From Caulobacter hibisci (GTDB lineage: Bacteria; Pseudomonadota; Alphaproteobacteria; Caulobacterales; Caulobacteraceae), in NCBI RefSeq assembly GCF_016135805.1, contig NZ_JADWOX010000002.1, forward strand, positions 186,001 through 250,000: a stretch of 64,000 nucleotides of DNA. The letters run 5' to 3'. This document shows, one piece after another, positions 1 through 9,169 of this stretch. Position 1 is the stretch's first letter. Every line of letters starts with the position of its first letter. Position numbers and translations under genes: made by a program. Under the pieces are notes generated by a model. That model searched no databases, was not told the DNA's origin, and was given only the letters and a program-made list of their open reading frames with translations.

Positions 1-448
1 AGGACCCGACCGTGTTGGTCGCGTGCGGGATCAGCGGGCGGTTGGCCGGGAACGGGTAGGTGATGTTGTTGTAGCGGGCCTGGTCATAGCCCTCCGCCTG
101 CCACATGGCCGGCACCTTGATGCTCTTCCACGACGAGGCGTCGTAGTCCGGCTTTTCGAAGCCGCTGGGCACATCGTCCGATGACGGACTGAACTGGAAG
201 CCCCACTGGCCGTCGAGGGTCAGATAGCGCTCGGACCGGGTCATGTCGCCGGCCAGGGCGGCGGCGCGGCTCTCGAAGGGGAAGTGGGTCGCCACGGCCG
301 GCAGCGTGCCGCGGGCGTTGACGGCGGGGTTCTCCCAGTCGGGGCGGGCGGCGTCGACCTGAACGGGGTCGACGCGGGGCGCTTCCTCCGCCTGGGCGGC
401 GAGGCCGATCGCCAGCCAGGCCGCGCCCGCCATCATGCTTGCCTTCAT
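1..448 (-). CDS. Secreted GH2 beta-galactosidase, N-terminal part (cut by window edge)
   Basis: The minus-strand frame opens with an ATG at 448 and runs off the left edge, giving about 149 residues. The N-terminus (MKASMMAGAAWLAIGLAAQA) is a signal peptide, so the enzyme should be periplasmic or outside. After it come the markers of a LacZ-type glycoside hydrolase family 2 N-terminal jelly-roll domain: a W-E-N-P...N segment, YLTLDGQWGFQFS, WKSIKVPAMWQAEGYD and YNNITYPFP. The catalytic barrel lies outside the window, so activity cannot be checked. It is divergent from the TBDR at 814 and shares its promoter region with it. Another GH2 specificity is possible, but the GYD...YPFP signature is typical of beta-galactosidases. 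Confidence 0.8.
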   Translation of the reverse strand, partial: MKASMMAGAAWLAIGLAAQAEEAPRVDPVQVDAARPDWENPAVNARGTLPAVATHFPFESRAAALAGDMTRSERYLTLDGQWGFQFSPSSDDVPSGFEKPDYDASSWKSIKVPAMWQAEGYDQARYNNITYPFPANRPLIPHATNTVGS

Positions 449-558
449 TCGTCACGCTCCCTCGCGCGAGCCTTAGCCGGCCCGCGTCGCTTTTCCAGCC
501 CGGTCGCGCTCGACGCTCAGGCGCGGCCGCGTCTTCCGTTGCGTACACCGTTCTATTT

Positions 559-571
559 TTGGCCTGACCAA
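559..571. promoter_or_regulatory. Candidate GntR-type operator (TTGGCC-T-GACCAA)
   Basis: The sequence is an inverted repeat with five of six positions paired around a single central base. It resembles the TTGGTC-N-GACCAA box used by GntR-family hexuronate regulators (UxuR/ExuR type) in proteobacteria. A hexuronate box would suit a locus that carries a GH115 alpha-glucuronidase. No GntR gene is in the window, so the assignment is inference. Confidence 0.35.
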
Positions 572-639
572 TTTGCAATTTCGAAAAATATTTTCTAGAT
601 TGTCTCAAGAAAATAATATACAAACCAATTTAACAATAC

Positions 640-677
640 AAAAAAGCCCAGCGATATCAAAGCTATCGTCGTCTGGG
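640..677 (-). terminator. Hairpin with T-run on the minus strand, upstream of GH2
   Basis: Read on the minus strand, CCCAG (677-673) pairs with CTGGG (651-647) and an inner CGATA (668-664) pairs with TATCG (656-652). A T6 run follows at 645-640. This is intrinsic-terminator shape with a 4-nt bulge. It sits in the leader side of the GH2 gene with no minus-strand gene before it, so it would end a short transcript or act as an attenuator for GH2. Confidence 0.4.
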
Positions 678-813
678 TTCGGGCGCGGCGCCGCGTGGAT
701 CTGTCATCCACATTGCCCTGGCCAATCGAAAGATTGCTGGGGCCGGTAACGCGAGAGGGGCAGGCCGATAAGCCGTCATTCAAGACGGCGGCCATAACGA
801 GGAGGGAACGACA

Positions 814-3800
814 TTGAAGTCCAAGATCAGCCCGACGCGCGTCCTGAAGGTCGCGCTTCTGTCCGCAACCGTCATGGGCGGCCTGCCGGCTTTCGCCATG
901 GCTCAGAGCGCCGCCGCGCCGAACGACACGGTCGACACCGTCATCGTGACCGGATTCAAAAAGAGCTACGCCGACGCCGTTCGCACCAAGAAAAACGCCG
1001 TCGAAATCACCGACGGCATCTCGTCCGACGGCCTGGGCCGCTTTCCCGACCTGAACGTCGGCGAGGCCCTGCAGCGCATCCCGGGCGTCCAGATCAATCG
1101 TGAGGCCGAGGGCCGCGACGCCACCATCAACCTGCGCGGCATGCCCGGCGAATACGCCCGCACCACGCTGAACGGCCAGTCGTTCGCGGGGCCGGCCCTG
1201 CTGCGCGACAACCAGGGCTCGCCGCTGGGCGCGTTCAACTCGGACATCTTCTCGGCCTTCGTGATCGCCAAGTCGCCGATGGCCAACACCACCTCGGGCG
1301 GCCTGTCGGGCAATGTCGACCTGCAGATCGCCCCGGCGCTGTCGCGCAAGGACGGCGGCTATATGAAGGCGTCCTACGAGTACAACACCCTGGGCGACCT
1401 GGGCGCGCCGGCCGCGACCCTGGGCTACAACAAGCACCTGACCGACGACTTCGCGGTGTTCGGGACGATCGCCTACAAGAAGGAAAACTTCCGCCGCGAT
1501 ACGATCCGCCTCAACAGCTACGACTATCTGACCTCGGCGATGACGGGCCTGACGCCGACCCAGTTCAACGCTACCTACGGCCAGTACTTCTCGGCCGCCG
1601 CCTGCCCGACCAGCGCCACCTCCTATTGCCGTTCGCTGGCCCAGGCCCTGGGCGTATCGCAGACGGACGCCCAGGCCTTCGTCACCAGCAACACCGGCTC
1701 GACCAGCAAGAACGGCGTCTGGGCCAACAGCCAGATCCGCCAGTACACCCGGATGAACGTCGGCAAGGTCTGGTCGGGTTCTGCGGGCTTCGAATGGCGG
1801 CCGAACGACAACACCAAGATCGGGCTGATCGGCTTCTCGACCGACCGCAACCTGCCCGACACGACCCAGTATTTCCTGATCAACACCGTGACGCCGTCAT
1901 CGACGGCCGGGGCGGGCACGGTGATCACCCCGACGGGCACGCCGGTCCAGACCAACGACGGCCGCTACCTGTACCAGAGCTACTCGTTCACCAACATGAA
2001 CGCCCTGTCCTCGACGCGCCTCTACTCGCAGCATCAGAAGTCGGACGGCCTGCTGGGCACGGTCGACTGGAGCAACGAGCAGTGGCGCGTCGCCGCCGCC
2101 CTGACCCTGTCGTCGGGCGCCAACTCGTCGGTCGAGACCGAGGTCGACGTCGTCAACTACACCCGGGCCGGCGGCAACGGCATCTCCGGCTCGCTGACCA
2201 CCGGCCTCGATGACATCGGCAACTTCCACTACGTGACCAACCCGACGCCGCAGAACTCGATCACCACCGGCCAGACCTGGACCTGGGGCGAGGCCGGCGA
2301 TCCGGTCGCCTTCTACAACAACGGGACCCGCGCCAACTCGACCAACGCGATCTGGATCCAGGGCACCGAGAGCTTCGCCAAGAACGAACTGAACAGCGCC
2401 GCCTTCGACGTCGAGCGCTTCGTCACCGTCGGCCCGATCAAGAGCGTCCAGGGCGGCGTCCGCCTCGAGCGCGAGAAGTACGTGTCGACCGGCTATCGCG
2501 TCTACGCCTACGGCGCGCAGCTGCAGAACATCACCTCCAGCATGATGGTCACGGCGCCCTTCATCGACGACTTCATGGGCGGCAAGGGCGGCGACTACAA
2601 TCGCAACTGGCAGGTCCTGAACGTCCGCGACTTCCTCAACGCGGTGCGTCCGGTCACGGCCTATCAAAGCGGCGGCCTGTCGACCCAGGGCTTCAATATC
2701 CAGTACGCCGACAGCAGCTACTACGATAAGAACTTCACCAACGAGAACGACATCAATCAGTTCTACGTGCAGGCGAAGTACGACACCGAGATCTTCGGTC
2801 ACGGCGTGCGCGGCAACTTCGGCGGCCGCTACGAAGACACCAAGAACACCATCACCACCCTGGACCGCACCAGCGCCCCGAGCGACGCCATCGGCTCGTC
2901 GACGGCGTTCAAGACGGTCGAGTACGTCAACAAGTACGACTACTTCCTGCCGTCGGCGATCTTCGTGGCCGACGTCACCGACGACCTGATCCTGCGCGGC
3001 GCCTACTACAAGACCTATGTCCGCCCGCACCCGCGCCAGTATTCGCCGTCGACCAAGGTCAACCCGACCCAGATCCTCAACAACAGCCTGAGCTCGGGCT
3101 CGACCAGCGTCTACGACGTCTCGGTCACGGTCGGGAACAACAAGCTGAAGCCCTATCTGGCCGAGTCCTTCGACCTGTCGCTGGAGTGGTACAACCGCCC
3201 CAACGCCCTGATCTCGCTGGCCTATTTCCGCAAGAATATCACCGGCCGCATCGCCACCACGACCGATCCGGCGATCCTCTGCCCGTCGGACGGCTCGACC
3301 TGGGGCTTCGGCGCCCTGTCGTGGGACGGAACCTACTGCAACGCCACGGCCCTGAGCAGCAGCACCAAGCAGGTGCACGTCAACGCCAGCGCCACCTACA
3401 ACCTCGACAAGGAGACCACCGTCGAGGGCGTGGAGTTCAACATCCAGCAGAACCTCGACTTCCTGCCGGGCCTCTGGAAGAACTTCGGCGGCAGCTTCAA
3501 CTACGCCTACACGACTTCGAAGAGCCCGGCGATCGCCCCGTTCCCGGGCATCTCCAAGCACAATGTCAACGTCATCGGCTACTACGAGACGCCGAAGTAC
3601 GGCGTGCGCATGGTCTACAACTATCGCTCCGACTACGGCCTGAACGCCAACGGCACCTACAGCGGCGGCTCGCGCTCCGTGAAGCCGCGCGGCCAGCTGG
3701 ACATGTCGGCCTCCTACAACGTCACCGACGCTCTGACCGTGTCGTTCGACGCCTACAACCTCACCGACGCGGTCCGCTTCGAATACGAGAACGACTACCA

Positions 3801-3864
3801 GGTCTCGCGTTGGGTCGATTACGACGGCCGCACCTTCACCCTGACGGCGCGCGCGACGTTCTAA
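814..3864 (+). CDS. TonB-dependent receptor, carbohydrate-type
   Basis: An outer-membrane gated channel of 1016 residues that imports a ligand with energy from TonB-ExbB-ExbD. The start is a TTG with a strong GGAGGG ribosome site just upstream, and it begins a signal peptide ending near AFAMAQ. The plug domain follows (VDTVIVTGF as the TonB-box region; then FPDLNVGEALQRIPGVQI and TINLRGMPG). The rest is a 22-strand barrel rich in aromatic and Asn residues, ending in the aromatic C-terminus TARATF recognised by the BAM machinery. The size and FPDLNVGEAL plug fit the large TBDR class used by Caulobacter for sugars. It is followed by an intrinsic terminator and then GH92 and GH115 genes, which points to a mannose- or glucuronate-bearing glycan. 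The exact ligand cannot be read from the sequence. Confidence 0.93.
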   Translation: MKSKISPTRVLKVALLSATVMGGLPAFAMAQSAAAPNDTVDTVIVTGFKKSYADAVRTKKNAVEITDGISSDGLGRFPDLNVGEALQRIPGVQINREAEGRDATINLRGMPGEYARTTLNGQSFAGPALLRDNQGSPLGAFNSDIFSAFVIAKSPMANTTSGGLSGNVDLQIAPALSRKDGGYMKASYEYNTLGDLGAPAATLGYNKHLTDDFAVFGTIAYKKENFRRDTIRLNSYDYLTSAMTGLTPTQFNATYGQYFSAAACPTSATSYCRSLAQALGVSQTDAQAFVTSNTGSTSKNGVWANSQIRQYTRMNVGKVWSGSAGFEWRPNDNTKIGLIGFSTDRNLPDTTQYFLINTVTPSSTAGAGTVITPTGTPVQTNDGRYLYQSYSFTNMNALSSTRLYSQHQKSDGLLGTVDWSNEQWRVAAALTLSSGANSSVETEVDVVNYTRAGGNGISGSLTTGLDDIGNFHYVTNPTPQNSITTGQTWTWGEAGDPVAFYNNGTRANSTNAIWIQGTESFAKNELNSAAFDVERFVTVGPIKSVQGGVRLEREKYVSTGYRVYAYGAQLQNITSSMMVTAPFIDDFMGGKGGDYNRNWQVLNVRDFLNAVRPVTAYQSGGLSTQGFNIQYADSSYYDKNFTNENDINQFYVQAKYDTEIFGHGVRGNFGGRYEDTKNTITTLDRTSAPSDAIGSSTAFKTVEYVNKYDYFLPSAIFVADVTDDLILRGAYYKTYVRPHPRQYSPSTKVNPTQILNNSLSSGSTSVYDVSVTVGNNKLKPYLAESFDLSLEWYNRPNALISLAYFRKNITGRIATTTDPAILCPSDGSTWGFGALSWDGTYCNATALSSSTKQVHVNASATYNLDKETTVEGVEFNIQQNLDFLPGLWKNFGGSFNYAYTTSKSPAIAPFPGISKHNVNVIGYYETPKYGVRMVYNYRSDYGLNANGTYSGGSRSVKPRGQLDMSASYNVTDALTVSFDAYNLTDAVRFEYENDYQVSRWVDYDGRTFTLTARATF

Positions 3865-3890
3865 AGTTCACTCCCCCAGTGAAGCACTTG

Positions 3891-3926
3891 ATAGCCGGTC
3901 CATTCGTGGACCGGCTATGTTTTCTC
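3891..3926 (+). terminator. Strong intrinsic terminator between TBDR and GH92
   Basis: An 11-bp perfect stem (ATAGCCGGTCC at 3891-3901 with GGACCGGCTAT at 3908-3918), a 6-nt loop and a GTTTTCTC tail. It begins 27 bp after the TBDR stop codon and would let only part of transcription reach the hydrolase genes. Confidence 0.85.
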
Positions 3927-3971
3927 TCCCTTCGCGCGAGTCGCCGAAGGGACCAGACCGCAAGGATTTCG

Positions 3972-6533
3972 ATGCCGGGACGACGCGCTGGATTTTCCGC
4001 CCTGTTGGCGGCCCTCCTGGCCACGACCGCTCTGGCGGCCGCTCAGGCCGCTCCCGGTCCGTCCCTGTACAAGCTTCCCGCCCTCGAGGTCGGTCTCGGC
4101 AACGACAACGAAGGCGACACCATTCCCGGGCCGACCCTGCCCAACGGCTCGATCCATCCTTCGCCCGAGACGCCCAATCCCAGCAACGCCGGCTACAACG
4201 CCGCCGAGCCGATCAGCGGCTTCGCCCAGCTGCATTCGCAAGGCTCTGGCGGGGTCACCACCTACGGCACGTTCCTGCTGTCGCCCCAGGTCGGCCAGCC
4301 CCAGTTCGACGAGGCCGCCCACCTGTCGCCCAAGGCCGACGAGGTCTTGGCCGCCGACGCCTATTCGGTGCGGCTGTCGCGCTACGACACCAAGGTCGAG
4401 GCGACGCCTTCGCACTATTCGGCGATCTACCGCCTGACCTATCCCGACACAGACCAGGCCCAGCTGGTGTTCGACGTCACCCGCAAGGTCGGCGGGCTCG
4501 TGGCCTCCGACCAGGCCGAGGTGAAGCTCTATCCGGAGCAGGGCAAGATCGTCGGCCACGTGAAGGCCAAGGGCTACTGGAACCCGGCCCTGATCGACAT
4601 CTGGTTCGTCGCCAAGTTCGACCAGAAGCCCGTCGCCTGGGGCGTGTTCGACAAGGCTGACCGGCGCGCCGGCGCGACCGAAGGCAAGACCGGTCCGGAC
4701 GAGCGCCTGGGCGCCTGGCAGACCTTCAAGACCACGGCCGGCAAGCCGCTGTTGGTCAAGATCGCGGTGTCCTTCACCAGCGCCGAGACGGCCGAGGCCC
4801 TGCTGGACCGCGAGATCCCGGACTGGAACTACGACCGCGTCCGCCAGCAGGCCCAGACGGCCTGGAACGATCGACTGGGCGAGATTGATGTCTCGGGCCT
4901 GGACGCGGCGCAGACCCGCCGGTTCTACACGGCCTTCTACCACGCCTCGACCCATCCCCGGGACCGCAGCCTGGACCAGTCGGCCAAGGAACTGGGCCGC
5001 CCCAACTGGGACGACCACTACACCCTGTGGGACACCTACCGGACGCTGTTTCCGCTGATGTCGGTGCTGCGCCCCAGCGACTACGCGGCCAACATCAACT
5101 CGCTGATCCACACCTTCGACAAGTTCGGCGCGGCCGACACGGCCATCATCGGCGGCCAGAACTATCACGTGGGGCAGGGGGGCGACGAAGTCGACAATGT
5201 GCTGGGCGAGGCGGCCCTGCGCGGCGCCGCCGGCGTCAACTGGAACGACGCCTGGCGGCTGACCCACTTCAACGCCTTCGAGCGCCGCCGGCCCCGTTAT
5301 CTGGAGAGCGGCTATTTCGGGGTCGGCGACAGCAGTCCCGAGCCCAATAACCAGCGCGCCAAGTCGGGCTCCTCCACCCTGGGCTTCGCGCTCAACGACT
5401 ATTTCGCCGGGGAGGTCGCGGCCAAGGCCGGCCACGCGGACGAGGCCGAGACTCTGCGCAAACGCTCGGCCAATTGGCGCAAGATCTGGAACCCCGAAAC
5501 CGAAAGCGATGGCTTCCAGGGCTTCCTGATGCCGCGCTATCCGGACGGCAAGTTCCAGGACATCGATCCCAAGCTCGGCTGGGACGGCAAGGTCCACAAC
5601 AATGTCGGCTACTACGAGGGCACGGCCTGGATCTATTCCTACGGTGTGCTGCACGACCTGCCGGGTCTGGTCGAGGCCATGGGCGGCCGGGTGCGCTTCA
5701 ACGAGCGCCTGAACCACGCCCTCGACGCGGGCCTGATCGACATCACCAACGAGCCGTCCTTCGCCACGCCCTGGCTGTTCCACAACCTGGGCCGGTCGGA
5801 CCTGTCGTCCTACTGGTCGGGCGAGGTGTTCAAGCACTTCACCGCCACCGCCTATCCGGGCGACGAGGACGCCGGGGCGATGAGCTCCAACTATGTCTTC
5901 AACCGCCTGGGCCTGTTTCCGAAGCTCGGCAGCGACCTCTTCTACCTGCACGGCCCGCGTCACCCGAAGAGCGTTCTGCATCTGGAAGGGGGGCGCTCGC
6001 TGGAGGTCATGGCGGCGAACGCCGGGGCCGACCGTCCCTACATCGCCGCGGCCAGCCTCAACGGAAAGCCGTTGGCCGGTCCCTTCATCACCCAGGCCCA
6101 GGTGCTGGCCGGCGGGGTGCTGAGCTTCACCATGAGCGAGAAGCCCGGCCAGTGGGCCTATGACGGCGCGGTGCTGGCCAGCGAGGCCGCCGTTCCGGCC
6201 CTGGCCGACGGCAAGACCTCGACGGTCTGGACCGCCTCGGCCGGGCAGTCCGCGGTGTTCACTCGTCCGACGACGACCTGCTTGAAGGCCTACACCGTCA
6301 GCGTCGGCGCCAATCCGGCCGACCCGACCGCCTGGCGGTTCAGCGGCTTCGACGGCAAGCGCTGGCTGAAGCTGGACGAGCGGCGTGGCGAGCGCTTCGA
6401 CCATCGTCACGCGACCAGCAGCTTCGACCTCAAGACCGGCAAGGCCTATGCCCGCTATCGCCTGGAGCTGACCGCCGGCAAGGCCGTCGAGGTTTCCGAG
6501 GTCGAGCTGATCGCCGGAACCGCCTGCCGTTGA
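3972..6533 (+). CDS. Secreted GH92 alpha-mannosidase with C-terminal discoidin-like domain
   Basis: A calcium-dependent exo-alpha-mannosidase of 853 residues, expected in the periplasm or on the surface. The chosen ATG at 3972 begins a signal peptide (cleavage near ALAAAQA). GH92 signatures are visible: GFAQLHSQGSGG and YGTFLLSPQ near the N-terminus, DHYTLWDTYRTLFPLM at about 348-362, and GDEDAGAMSSNYVFNRLGLFP at about 630, the last carrying the acidic residues used as catalytic base in this family. After about residue 735 an extra beta-rich stretch (ALADGKTSTVWTA ... YRLELTAGKAVEVSEVELI) looks like an F5/8-type (CBM32-like) sugar-binding domain. It lies downstream of the TBDR terminator and 64 bp before GH115. 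The mannosidic linkage (alpha-1,2, -1,3 or other) cannot be told from sequence. Confidence 0.9.
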   Translation: MPGRRAGFSALLAALLATTALAAAQAAPGPSLYKLPALEVGLGNDNEGDTIPGPTLPNGSIHPSPETPNPSNAGYNAAEPISGFAQLHSQGSGGVTTYGTFLLSPQVGQPQFDEAAHLSPKADEVLAADAYSVRLSRYDTKVEATPSHYSAIYRLTYPDTDQAQLVFDVTRKVGGLVASDQAEVKLYPEQGKIVGHVKAKGYWNPALIDIWFVAKFDQKPVAWGVFDKADRRAGATEGKTGPDERLGAWQTFKTTAGKPLLVKIAVSFTSAETAEALLDREIPDWNYDRVRQQAQTAWNDRLGEIDVSGLDAAQTRRFYTAFYHASTHPRDRSLDQSAKELGRPNWDDHYTLWDTYRTLFPLMSVLRPSDYAANINSLIHTFDKFGAADTAIIGGQNYHVGQGGDEVDNVLGEAALRGAAGVNWNDAWRLTHFNAFERRRPRYLESGYFGVGDSSPEPNNQRAKSGSSTLGFALNDYFAGEVAAKAGHADEAETLRKRSANWRKIWNPETESDGFQGFLMPRYPDGKFQDIDPKLGWDGKVHNNVGYYEGTAWIYSYGVLHDLPGLVEAMGGRVRFNERLNHALDAGLIDITNEPSFATPWLFHNLGRSDLSSYWSGEVFKHFTATAYPGDEDAGAMSSNYVFNRLGLFPKLGSDLFYLHGPRHPKSVLHLEGGRSLEVMAANAGADRPYIAAASLNGKPLAGPFITQAQVLAGGVLSFTMSEKPGQWAYDGAVLASEAAVPALADGKTSTVWTASAGQSAVFTRPTTTCLKAYTVSVGANPADPTAWRFSGFDGKRWLKLDERRGERFDHRHATSSFDLKTGKAYARYRLELTAGKAVEVSEVELIAGTACR

Positions 6534-6597
6534 GGTTGGCGCGCCGCAGACCGTCTATTCAGTACAAGACCCGCCACGCGTAGGGAGGCCAGGGCCC

Positions 6598-9120
6598 ATG
6601 AAGATGTCGAAGTCGATCTGGCGCGGCGCCCTGGCGCTCGTGCTGTGCCTCGGCGCCGTACAGGCCGCTCAAGCCCAGAGACGCGGCGAGGCGGGCGCGA
6701 TCTTCACCGACAGCCTCTCGCGCGGCGGCTTCGTGCTGCTCGAGGCGGGCAGGGCGCCGACCATCGTGGTGGATCCCGCCGACGCCGCCGTCGTGCGCCA
6801 CGCCGCCGACGACCTCGCCGACGACCTCAAGACCGTCACCGGCCAGCCGGTCTCCGTGTCCGACGCCCCCGCCGGCAAGACCGCGATCCTGGTCGGCACG
6901 CTCGGTTCCAGCAAGGTCGTCGACGCCCTGGTCGCGGCCAGGAAGATCGACGTCTCGCGACTGTCAGGAGCGTGGGAGAGCTTCGTCATCGCCTCGGTCG
7001 ACCGCCCGGCGCCCGGCGTCGACAAGGCCCTGGTGGTGGTCGGCAGCGACCGGCGCGGCACGGCCTTTGGCGTCTATGAGGTGGCGCAAGGCATGGGCGT
7101 CTCGCCCTGGGCCTGGTGGGCCGACGTCACGCCCAAGCATCGCGACAAGCTGTTCGTCGCCGCCGGCGTCCACCGCTTCGGCCCGCCGTCGGTCCGCTAC
7201 CGTGGCGTCTTCGTCAATGACGAGGACTGGGGGCTCTATCCGTGGGCGCTGAAGACCTTCGATCCCGAGCGCGGCGACATCGGGCCCAAGACCTATCGCC
7301 GGATCTTCACCCTGCTGCTGCGCCTGAAGGCCAACACCCTGTGGCCGGCCATGCACCACACGACCGCGCCGTTCAATTCCGATCCGGAGAACGCCAAGCT
7401 GGCGCAGGAGTACGGCATCGTCATGGGCTCGTCCCACGCCGAGGCCATGCTGCGCAACAATGTCGGCGAGTGGAAGGGCGACCCGGCCAAGTTCAACTAC
7501 GCGACCAACCCCGACGGCGTGAAGGCCTATTGGGAAGAGCGTGCCAAGGCCAACGGTCCCTATGAGAGCCTTTGGACTCTGGGCATGCGCGGCATCCACG
7601 ACACCGGCATGGTCGGGCCCAAGACCATGGAGGACAAGGTCGCCCTGCTGGACAAGATCATCGCCGACCAGCGCGAGATCCTGGCCAAGACCGTGCCGGG
7701 CGACGTCTCCAAGGTTCCGCAGATCTTCGTGCCCTACAAGGAGGTGCTGGAGATCTATCGCGCCGGGGTGAAGGTGCCCGACGACGTCACCATCGTCTGG
7801 CCCGACGACAATTTCGGCTACATCCGCCAGTTCCCCAGCGCCGAGGAGGCCGGCCGAAAGGGTGGGGCGGGCGTCTATTACCACCTGTCCTACCTCGGCT
7901 ATCCGCTGGCCTATCTGTGGCTGGGCACGACCCCGCCGGCCCTCGTCCAGGAGGAGATGATCCATGCGTGGGACAAGGGCGCGCGCAGCGTCTGGATCGC
8001 CAATGTCGGCGACATCAAGCCGGCCGAGATCGGCGCCAGCCACTTCCTCGAGATGGCCTGGGACATCGACCGCTGGCGGGGCAAGAGCCAGCGCCAGTTC
8101 CTGGCCGACTGGACCGGCCGCGCCTTCGGCCCCGCCCTTGGCGGCAAGGCGGCCGACCTGCTCGACGCCTATTACCGGCTGAATTTCGAGCGCCGGCCCG
8201 AGCACCTGGAATGGCAGCCCCAGGCCGAGAACCGGCACCTGTCGAGCTACACCCCCGACGAGGTCAACGACCGCCTGCGCGCCTTCCGCAAGCTGACGGC
8301 CGACACCAAGGCGGCGACCGCCGACGTGCCGCCGCAGCTGGCCGACGCCTGGTTCGAGCTGGTCGAGTTCCCGATCCGCGTCTCGGCGGCCGCCAACGTG
8401 CGGTTCTTCGCGGCCGAGCGGTACAACGAGCTGATCGACAAGCAGCAGGCCATGGCCCGCTCGGCCGGCGGCGCGGCCGTCGAGGCCCAGACCGAGATCA
8501 CCGCCCTGACCGACAGGTTCAACAACCAGGTCGCCGGCGGCAAGTGGCGCTGGCTGATGCCCGAGGAGCCGGCCGACAGCCAGTGGCGTATCTATCGCGC
8601 CCGTCCGGTGCCGATGCCGGGCGGCGGCCTGATCACCGATCCGGCCCCGTTCCTGGCCGTGGTCGACGGCAATGCGCCGGCCGGCTCGCCGATCGTCGAA
8701 GCCGAAGCCTTCGCCGCCAACAGCGGCTGGCGTCTGGTCGAGGGCGTGGGCCGAGGCCGCGGCGTCATGCTGGCCGACGCGCCGGGCGCGACCCTGACCC
8801 TGTCGGTCGATGTCGCCAGCGCCGACGGCCGCCGCGTGCAACTGGGCGTCCTGCCGATCTTCCCCGACGGCCAGGCCCAGGACATCGCCTTCGACGTCAG
8901 CATCGACGGCGGCGCGCCCGAACACGTGACCCTGCCGCGCAAGGTCGGCTCGCCGGCCTGGGCCGAAGGCGTGCTCGACAACCTGCTGAAGCCTGTCGTC
9001 GGCCCCTCGCTGTCGCCCGGGCGGCATACGGTGGTGGTGACGGCGCGTGTTGGCCGCGTGGGCCTCGACCGCGTCCGCCTGGTCGTTCCCGAGCAGGTGG
9101 CGACGCACGAGAACCACTGA
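6598..9120 (+). CDS. Secreted GH115 alpha-glucuronidase
   Basis: An 840-residue enzyme expected to remove (4-O-methyl-)glucuronic acid alpha-1,2-linked to xylan chains, the known GH115 activity. A GGGAGG ribosome site precedes the ATG, and the N-terminus (MKMSKSIWRGALALVLCLG...AQAQ) is a signal peptide. GH115 hallmarks are clear: YRGVFVNDEDWGLYPW at about 200-215, LKANTLWPAMHHTTAPFN, GIVMGSSHAEAMLRNN, LGMRGIHDTGMVGP and VWPDDNFGYIRQFP. From about 695 the protein continues into the family's C-terminal beta domain (PIVEAEAFA...RVRLVV). It follows GH92 with only 64 bp between and is probably co-transcribed. GH115 may also act on other glucuronosylated glycans, such as arabinogalactan, so the natural substrate is open. 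Confidence 0.9.
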   Translation: MKMSKSIWRGALALVLCLGAVQAAQAQRRGEAGAIFTDSLSRGGFVLLEAGRAPTIVVDPADAAVVRHAADDLADDLKTVTGQPVSVSDAPAGKTAILVGTLGSSKVVDALVAARKIDVSRLSGAWESFVIASVDRPAPGVDKALVVVGSDRRGTAFGVYEVAQGMGVSPWAWWADVTPKHRDKLFVAAGVHRFGPPSVRYRGVFVNDEDWGLYPWALKTFDPERGDIGPKTYRRIFTLLLRLKANTLWPAMHHTTAPFNSDPENAKLAQEYGIVMGSSHAEAMLRNNVGEWKGDPAKFNYATNPDGVKAYWEERAKANGPYESLWTLGMRGIHDTGMVGPKTMEDKVALLDKIIADQREILAKTVPGDVSKVPQIFVPYKEVLEIYRAGVKVPDDVTIVWPDDNFGYIRQFPSAEEAGRKGGAGVYYHLSYLGYPLAYLWLGTTPPALVQEEMIHAWDKGARSVWIANVGDIKPAEIGASHFLEMAWDIDRWRGKSQRQFLADWTGRAFGPALGGKAADLLDAYYRLNFERRPEHLEWQPQAENRHLSSYTPDEVNDRLRAFRKLTADTKAATADVPPQLADAWFELVEFPIRVSAAANVRFFAAERYNELIDKQQAMARSAGGAAVEAQTEITALTDRFNNQVAGGKWRWLMPEEPADSQWRIYRARPVPMPGGGLITDPAPFLAVVDGNAPAGSPIVEAEAFAANSGWRLVEGVGRGRGVMLADAPGATLTLSVDVASADGRRVQLGVLPIFPDGQAQDIAFDVSIDGGAPEHVTLPRKVGSPAWAEGVLDNLLKPVVGPSLSPGRHTVVVTARVGRVGLDRVRLVVPEQVATHENH

Positions 9121-9130
9121 GGGCGCTTCT

Positions 9131-9153
9131 CCCTCCCCCATCAAGGGGGAGGG
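9131..9153. terminator. Hairpin between convergent GH115 and GH92 genes
   Basis: A 9-bp perfect stem (CCCTCCCCC at 9131-9139, GGGGGAGGG at 9145-9153) sits between the stop codons of two convergent genes. There is no clear T-run on either side, so it may be a two-way transcription barrier or an RNA 3' end stabiliser. Confidence 0.5.
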
Positions 9154-9169
9154 GGCTTAGACAGTTCTG

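Larger units (their letters stand above)
449..813. promoter_or_regulatory. Divergent promoter region between GH2 and TonB-dependent receptor
   Basis: This 365-bp stretch has no credible gene. It changes from GC-rich near the GH2 start to a marked AT-rich block at about 570-645, which is where promoters for the divergent GH2 and TBDR genes are expected. It holds an imperfect inverted repeat at 559-571 and a hairpin followed by a T-run on the minus strand at 640-677. A strong Shine-Dalgarno (GGAGGG, about 801-806) precedes the TTG start of the TBDR. Confidence 0.6.

Noticed and set aside
1897..3561. A 554-codon minus-strand frame within the first TBDR gene
   Set aside because: It lies wholly inside a well-supported receptor gene, its translation is Val/Gly/Arg/Ala-rich with no family features, and long antisense frames are expected at this GC content.
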